This document shows, piece after piece, positions 57,257-64,000 of a DNA stretch of 64,000 nucleotides. The stretch is from the NCBI GenBank assembly GCA_022496205.1, contig WTXD01000066.1:62001-126000 (forward strand), written 5' to 3'. Within the stretch, counting starts at the first letter, position 1; the number at the start of each line of letters is the position of its first letter. The stretch comes from Gloeopeniophorella convolvens. Lineage: Eukaryota > Basidiomycota > Agaricomycetes > Russulales. Below the pieces are notes generated by a model, which saw only the letters and a list, made by a program, of their open reading frames with translations, did no database searches and was not told the origin of the DNA. A program made the position numbers and the translations under genes.

Positions 57257-58664
57257 ATGAGCAACCTCCCGCCCCAACTCGCTGCCTTAATTGACTTCGC
57301 CGTCTCAAATGAGCCCGTCGTCTTTGCGGAGCGCTATCTCTCGGGTGAGTCTCGGACTGTCCCACGCTACTGCGGGTTGCCGGCGCTCACGCACACCCCA
57401 ACTCGCAGCGGTCGGGCTGACGATCCTCTTCTATGATTACCTCCTCATGTTGGACGAGGAGATGAAGTACATCTGGCGGCGGCCGTTCACAAGCGTCAAG
57501 GCGCTCTACATCGTCTTGCGGTATGGCGTCGCTATTGGGCAGGTCGTTTACTTTGAGGGTGGGTGTTGTCTTCGACTGGATGGCGCATCCGGGTCTGGCA
57601 GCTCACACTAGACCGTCACAGCGATTAGTGGGCTCAGCACACATACCATAACACATCCTGTATGTCCTCTTGTTAGCCTGCAGCCCCGGCCGCTCTGACC
57701 GCCCCCAGTTGTAGGACATTCACCGTTCCACTCGGTCATGATAGGGCTCCTAACGCATCAGATTCGCAGCTGCGTCGGGTCACTGATTGTGCTCGCCGTC
57801 GTCGGATCAATGTCGCTCATCCTTGCGAACTGTGAGCGCGCGATGTTCGCGTCCGTATGCATATGTGATGGGCGCTAATCAGCCGCGGCGCAGATGTTAT
57901 GCTTATCCGGGTGTACACGCTGTGGGACCACCGCAAATGGATGTTACGCACGCTGTTCTTCGGCTATGCCATCTCGCTCTGTGCGACGGTTGCATTTGTT
58001 GCGACGAGCATCGTCCAGCTCATACGTGCGTGTTCAAGCCCGGCCGCCTCTTCCCCGCCGAACTCATCCTGAGAGACAGCGCATGTCTCATTCGACCCGG
58101 TAATCTTCCACATGTGCCTCGTTGAAGGGCGAAGTCCATATTGGATTGGGATCTGGTTGTCCCAGGCGCTCTTTGACGTCTTCTTGTTCGTGTTGACGTT
58201 CTTCAACGCCGCAAGCCGGCCGCGCAGAGCCAACGTGAAGATCATCACGGATCTGCGCCGCGACGGCGGCGTATTCTATTTGGTGTGTGCATCTCCCCGC
58301 GCTTCTTTCGCCGTGTGCTGACCCACATGCTTAGGGTTTGTTTGGTGAGATGCACCCCATATACGTCTAGACGAGGCTGTGGCTGACCACAAACACACGC
58401 ACAGTCGGTCGGTTCCTGAACGTCGCGCTGAGCATCCCGACGAACAAGCCGTACTACCCGATAGCGGTCTCGTACGTTGCACCCGTCCGCGCGCGTCCGA
58501 CAGACACTGACAGCCCGCGCAGACTCGTGCTCTCGCTGTCCACGGTGTCGGTGACGCGGCTTGTGCTACGCGTCGAGCGGTTGCTGGTGACGCGCTCGTC
58601 GAGCCGCGACTTGCCCGTTGCGAACTGGATGTGCGACTCGTACGAGCTGCAGTCGACGTTTTGA
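57257..58664 (+). CDS. DUF6533-type multi-pass membrane protein
   Basis: Start MSNLPPQLAALIDF in exon 1; exon 2 carries the DUF6533 signature AVGLTILFYDYLLMLDEEMK then YIWRRPFTSVKALYIVLRY. Later hydrophobic segments: SLIVLAVVGSMSLILAN, LIRVYTLWDHRKWMLRTLFF, GYAISLCATVAFVATSIVQL, IGIWLSQALFDVFLFVLTFF and a last one starting YLGLFVGRFLNVALSI. About six or seven helices are expected. The family is widespread in basidiomycetes and is sometimes compared with GPCRs, but no function is established. A 10-base exon (58335-58344) is required to keep the frame between 58282 and 58405. The join between about 57604 and 57780 is not resolved. Stop at 58662-58664. Confidence 0.78.
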
Positions 58665-60367
58665 CTACACACGACCTCCACATACGCACGCGCGCACGCC
58701 TTATTGTACTTTAATGGGACACCTTGTTGTATCTTTACGTGAGCGGTAACTTATTTGTACGAGAAGACGCCGGGATCAGTGTGTGGTCTGGCAGGCAGGG
58801 TGCCAATTACGCCACTCGCGGAGTGAGGCGCTCCGCAGGGCGCCACATGCACAACTTAATTGTGCAGGGCGCAAGCTGTGCGGAAAGATTTCCGGCGGCG
58901 CGCCTGTGGCTGGCACTGCCTGCCAGAGGCGCTACATAATTGTAACCTACTGCGACGTGGACGATCGATATGCCGGAACCTACGTTTATCGTCGACTTAG
59001 ATCCCGCGCCACCAACTCGTAGATCATTTCAAATATATGGGGGAGAAGGCGCTGCGAATGTTGCGGGTCGATGGTGTGCATGATGCCTTGGACTGTGCGC
59101 CAGAGTCGAAGCCATGCATGATGCATGATCGATTGATTATTGATGACAGCCATTGGTAGCATCTGCGGTTTGCGCTCGGAGTCTGGCGGTGCGTACCGCC
59201 AATCGGAACGCAATCACTGTCTACGTGCTGTGTTCGTGCATCAAATAGGATCTGCACGGTAGAGGCGGCGTAGCTGCCTGCGTGAGGAGCGCCAGTGAGG
59301 AGGAGAGTTCGGGTGCTTATCGTCTACGCTGCGTGCCCGTGATCCCGCCGTCTCGTGATTACGCCCTTCCTAGCCTCGAGATCCCTATTTCAACGCACAT
59401 GATCGATGTCAATGATCCTAGTCGTCCGATACACAGCTAGAGTGCAGAAGCCTGCCCCTCGAGGCTGATTTCAACGCTTAGTTTGGGTTATTTGGCTCCA
59501 CGCGATTCAGGACCCCGGAACCGTTACATACACTACACAACACCAACACAACCGTGCCAACACACCCAGCCTTGTTTGGCTTTGCTTCGCTGCCACACGT
59601 CGTCGGCTTGTTACCCGTTCTAGCCCTTTCTGCACCAGAGCATTCCCACCACCCTACACTAGGGAGCAGCAACGATGGTACTTGGGCATCATCATCACGC
59701 AGCGGCCGCTTCTTTTCGCAAGGATTGGCGGAGGCTGCCACTATCGGGCGCGTCATTGTGATGGTTGATTCATAGGCACCCACGGGAAGCCTGGCCTCTC
59801 TATGTGCATAATATAAGTGCGCGTCTATCTACCAGACTGTTCGTTGCGTTTCTGACGATCAGTTAACACGTCTCGAAGAAGCAATTTTCTGCGCCGACTG
59901 AAATAGACCGATCTCGCGCCGCGACTCGTCATTGGAATTCGACTCGCCCGGAGGACAAGGACAAGGCGAAGCAGCTTGCGCTGAGAGCATACATCCCGCC
60001 GGAGTGATTGTCGCGGATTCTGATCTCTTCACTAGGAACGGCCAGGGAATGGGAGCAGGCCCGATGACCGAGGCCCGGAGCTGGCATGTGCGTCCGGAGG
60101 AGCGGCGTGAAGGCGTCGGACTGCGATCAATAGAACTTCCTTTTCTGCAGCGAAGCGTCTCCATGCCCAAGGCGCCAGACCGAGCCCGGTGCCCGGCCTT
60201 GCCCGGCCATGGAAGCAAGGGCCCCCGGCACGCCGCCCCTTGCTCGCACGATATCAGGCCAGCGTCCCCTGGGAATCACCCAGCATCCTTCTCTCCTTCT
60301 CGGGGGACCAGCATACAGACCTTTCCCCAGGCCCACTCAACTGTCCCTCGCGTCGCGCTTGGCTGCC
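58665..60367. other. 1.7 kb intergenic region, no gene recognised
   Basis: Between the DUF6533 gene and transporter copy 3. Short frames only. Confidence 0.4.
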
Positions 60368-62676
60368 ATGGAGCAGCCCTTGCCGTCCCCGAAGCCCTCA
60401 TCTGAACACTCGAGTGCGTCCTTGCAGAAGAGCACCGTCCGCACAACTGTCCGCGCGAGCACGGTCTTGCACAGCGGCGGCGTTCCCAAAGACTGGAAGT
60501 TCTGGTGCATCATCTTCTCCCTCGCGCTCTCCGTCCTCTTGACCGCCGTCGAATTCGTGAGTTGTATGCGCACGGATGCTCGATCGTACAATCTAACTGT
60601 GTGTGCGGTTCGAAGACAGGCATTGGTGCAGCGCTCCCAGTGATTATCCGTGAGTTGCAGGGCGAGCAGTTCATCTGGGTCGGTTCAGCGTACGCGCTGG
60701 GTTCGACGGCGTTGGTCCCGCTATGCGGTGGCCTGACACAGGTGTGTGCATCCCGGTGGTGGAATGCATAATCCGCACGGATACAGCTAAATGGATGCAC
60801 AGATCATCGGACGGCGGCCAATCATGCTATCCGCGATTTTCCTCTTTGCCCTTGGAAGTGCCATATCTGGCGCCGCCCAGAACATGAACATGCTCATCGC
60901 CGGCAGGAGTGCGTCCTCTCGTCACCTGTTGGCCCAAGTGTATGCGTGCTAAGTATATACATCCGCAGCGGTGCAGGGTCTTGGTGCCGGTGCCATCACG
61001 TCGTCGGTGCAAATCATGCTGTCCGACCTTGTCACGCTGCGTGAGCGTGGCACGTTCAGCGGGCTGATGGCGCTGTACGACTATTGTCCGTCATGAGCGA
61101 GTCAATGGCGCTAACGTTCATGAAATGTAGTGCATGGGCGGTTGGTGGAGGTGTCGGCCCTGTCATAGGAGGCTCGCTGGCCCAGCATGGACAATGGTGC
61201 GTTTTCCCTTGCCGATTGACCTGCCGCAGCAGTCCGACTTACAGCACCTAGGCGATGGCTTTTTTGTAGGACACCCGTTCGGACTAGTGATGGACGCTCA
61301 CTCACGGAAGAACTGCTGCAGATCTCAACCTTCCTATCTGCGCATTCAACGCCACACTTGTCATTTTGTTTATGCGTCTCAGGACACCACCAGCAACCTT
61401 GCGCGAGAAGCTGAGCAAGATGGACATGATGTAAGGATTCGTGCTTCTGCGGATAACCGGGATGCTCAGTATCACTTGCAGAGGAAACGGACTTATCATC
61501 GGCTCCACGACGTCCATAGTCATTGGACTCACATGGGGAGGAGTACAATTCTCCTGGAGTTCTGCCAAAGTGCTTGTGCCCCTGATCATCGATTTCGCCG
61601 GATTGGGTGTGTTTTTATACTATGAATTCTACTTCGTCAAGCCTCCAGTCGTGCGTGCCTTTGACAGGGCTAGCCGAGAGCTAGAGCATGACTTTTGTAC
61701 AGGTTCCCATCTTGCTGAGACTGGAATGGACAGCGACAAGTGGATACATCCAGAACTTCTTCATGGCTGTGGTCCTTGCAACTCTTAGTTGTGCGTGCCG
61801 CCCTTCTGAAAGCTGACATAGTGGTTGCTAACATGATTTGATTGGCAGACTGGTTTCCCGTTTTCTTCGAGGCGTGCAAGGACAAAAGTCCGACAAATGC
61901 CGGCATCGACCTTTTTGGGCTGTCCTACAGCATCAGCTTAATCGCGATTGTCGCAGGCGTTGCAGTGAAGAAGACAGGCAAATACATGATACCGACCTAT
62001 CTTGGCTGGGCGGTCATGGCCGTGGGTGCGGGGTTGCTCACGACGCTGCGCGACGACACTTCTGTCGGGCGCACTGTTGGCTTCCAGATTGTCATTGGCG
62101 CTGGCGCTGGCATCATTTACGTCGTCTCGCTCTTCCCTATCCTTGCGTCCATCCCTGTCACGCAGACCGCGCCCGCCATGGCGCTCTTCGTCTTCTCGCG
62201 AAACTTCGGTTACGTGCGTCTCGCAGCCCTCCATCCATACCCGCCCATGCTGACTGCCAGGCCCACATGGACAGATCTGGGGTGTCACCGTGGGTGGGGC
62301 GATTCTGCAGAACGAGCTGAAGCGCAAGCTGCCAGAGGGCTTCCTGCAGCAGTTCCCGCAGGGCGTCGAGATCGCGTTCGAAACGATTCCGGTGATCCCG
62401 ACTCTCGTCCCACCGCTGAAGGACCAGGTGCGCGTGACGTTCGCCGAGGCGCTCAAGGTGGTGTGGCAGGTCGTGCTCGGAGTCTCGCTCGCGGGGTTCC
62501 TGAGCAGCCTCGGGATGCGGCAGCTCGAGCTGCACACGCACATCGACGAGGATTGGGGGCGTGAGGATCTGCCCGTGATCATCGACAAACAGCCCGACGT
62601 CGAGCTCTCGCAGACACAGGCACAGCCGCAGACACAGGTGCAGACGCGCGAGGCGGGCGCGGCCCCTGCTGCGTGA
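60368..62676 (+). CDS. MFS drug:H+ antiporter, DHA2 (14-helix) type, copy 3
   Basis: Start MEQPLPSPKPSSEHS at 60368 (an upstream in-frame ATG at 60209 is less likely, since the other copies have similarly short tails before PKDWKFWCIIFSLALSV). Signatures: TGIGAALPVIIREL, GEQFIWVGSAYALG, GRRPIMLSAIFLFALG, VQGLGAGAI, WAVGGGVGPVIGGSLAQ, then a 14-base exon (61252-61265) encoding RWLF, LNLPICAFNATL, TSIVIGLTWGGVQFSW, FPVFFEACKDKS and WGVTVGGAILQNELKRKLPE. The tail is Gln/Thr-rich. The extra intron pair around the 14-base exon is absent from copy 1, which has the same residues within one exon. Expected to be a plasma-membrane exporter with 14 helices; substrate unknown. Confidence 0.9.
61252..61265 (+). 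other. 14-base micro-exon of transporter copy 3
   Basis: GCGATGGCTTTTTT lies between a CACCTAG acceptor and a GTAGGA donor. Including it turns GQW..YLNLP into GQWRWLFYLNLP, exactly the conserved WRWFFYLNLP of copy 1; leaving it out breaks the frame. Confidence 0.75.
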
Positions 62677-64000
62677 GGCTTGCAGACATGTTCTTGGTTA
62701 TCCCACACACGATGTGGTTGCATCTTTCTATATACAACACCTATAATCCAGACCGACCATTAGCATGCGCTCGCCGTCTGACCCCGCTGCTCAGCTGTAC
62801 TTATCTGTAGTATTTATGCATGCGGCCTCATCTTTTACTAGTCGACACACGCACCGACCCGACTGACCAAATGCCTCCCATTTGCGCGCGGCTCCGCGCC
62901 CGCGCCTGCGCGCACATCTGCAGGCCGCGAGCCTGCGAATATGAAGCACAGAAGTCTGGCACCTGCAAGCTTTCGTGACTTCTTTACGTGTCCCTGGAGG
63001 CGGTGCGCTGCTTCGCGTGATAGGAGCCGTCCCATGCTGCATCTTTCGGCAGCATCAAAGCACACTCACGCGGGGTTGCTCAGACGTGTTTGCGTGCTCG
63101 GCCATTCGGGCCAGGTCGGGCTTCGGGTCTTCCATGCCTCCGGGGACCTGTTCAGTTCCCGCGGAGTTCAGCTAACTCGAGGCTGCGTTCCCGGGCCGTT
63201 GATTGTGCGGTCTCGCGATCGGTTGAGGTTGGCCAGTGAGATCAGGCGTACCAAGTCGCACGGACCATGTGTGAGCGGGTGTATGCGAGGATATGCAAAG
63301 CCGGGGTTGGGACGACGCTACGGCCCTCAACGCGTCGCCCTGGCGAGCTGTCTCACCGCTCACATTGAGAATTCTAGTACTTGCCAATATGTTCCCAAGC
63401 GCCACGGCAGTACTATCGAGGTCCCCTACGGCCACGTCTGTTGCAAGGAAGCACAGCGACTCTTGCAGCAACTTATCCTTGTCGAAATGCGGCGAGAAGG
63501 TTTCAATTTTCTGACCAGCAAGTCGAGCTACAAGCCGTTCCTTCTCTTGTGTGCATTCGTGCTGGCGGATCACGATTCACGTCGGGCATGTACTCTACAG
63601 TGCCCGAGCAAAGCCGTCCTTGGGAGTGTTTGTGCAACTTAAAGTTCATCGGTGTTTCAAATTTCAATCTCGGATCGAGCCGTTTTTTTGTAATGATTAG
63701 ATAGCGATGTCAATGTAATGATTAGATTTCTGTATGTTTCACATTGTAAAACATTTCGTGGGATCATTTCTCAATCGGGCAAGTCGTATCAATCCCTTTA
63801 TTACACCACCAAGAAACCAAACCGTCCGGAGGTTAACCCCGACAATTTTGACCTCGTTGTTCCTGTAGGATGTGCTACGTGTCATGACCCGGAAAAATAT
63901 GAGGTTGATGTCACATGAGATCCGGTGTGAACCGAAAGAAGGCAGCAGGCCAATCACGCGTCGTACCGATGTTCAGCCGGTCTCTGCCATCGGTTGATTG
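62677..64000. other. 1.3 kb right-edge region, no gene recognised
   Basis: Downstream of transporter copy 3. Frames of up to 230 codons exist but have no recognisable domain; nothing is called. Confidence 0.35.

Noticed and set aside
62941..63642. 233-codon plus-strand frame at the right edge
   Set aside because: No domain, unusual Cys/Arg-rich mixture, and overlapping antisense frames of similar length.

Overview
The window is nuclear DNA of a filamentous fungus, most likely an agaricomycete basidiomycete (polypore-like). The evidence is the gene content (families named DUF6533, DUF6534 and DUF6535 that are typical of mushroom-forming fungi, a multi-exon P450, many MFS transporters), the very frequent introns of about 45-65 bases with GT..AG ends, the GC-rich coding sequence, and genes lying on both strands without operons. 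No rRNA, tRNA, CRISPR array or telomeric repeat was recognised. Gene identities rest on motifs read by eye and on recall of the families; no database search was run. Exon joins were accepted only when the reading phase closed.

Layout, left part (1-23 kb). DBP7-type DEAD-box helicase (minus, cut by the left edge); an old duplication of the DBP7/TGT promoter block flanking about 5.6 kb that holds an NTF2-like gene, a TA-flanked MITE and a decayed DUF6534 membrane-protein gene; a 12-exon queuine tRNA-ribosyltransferase (plus); an intronless 681-residue proline-rich protein (minus); a mitochondrial-type t6A enzyme (QRI7/OSGEPL1, minus) sharing an 80-base promoter with a TORC2 HbrB/PRR5-type subunit (plus); an F-box/RCC1 protein (minus); and a patatin-NB-ARC-TPR protein of NLR (STAND) type (minus).

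Right part (23-64 kb). A TA-flanked Tc1/mariner-pogo type element; an HpcH/HpaI-type aldolase (minus); a sugar transporter (plus); a 14-TM DHA2-type MFS transporter (plus); a 13-exon cytochrome P450 (plus); MED12/SRB8 of the Mediator kinase module (plus); a second DHA2 transporter (minus); a small CCHC zinc-finger protein (plus); a DUF6535 membrane protein (minus); a second aldolase (plus); a DUF6533 seven-helix-type membrane protein (plus); and a third DHA2 transporter (plus). Several stretches of 1-3 kb between these genes show no convincing gene.

How the genes relate. The left part is mainly housekeeping (ribosome assembly, tRNA anticodon-loop modification, TORC2, ubiquitin ligase adaptor) plus one self/non-self or immunity type NLR. 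The right part looks accessory: three related exporters, two related aldolases, a sugar porter and a P450 lie interleaved within about 38 kb, with the housekeeping MED12 gene in the middle. That is compatible with local gene-family expansion or a loose metabolic neighbourhood, but no polyketide, peptide or terpene synthase is present, so a biosynthetic cluster cannot be claimed.
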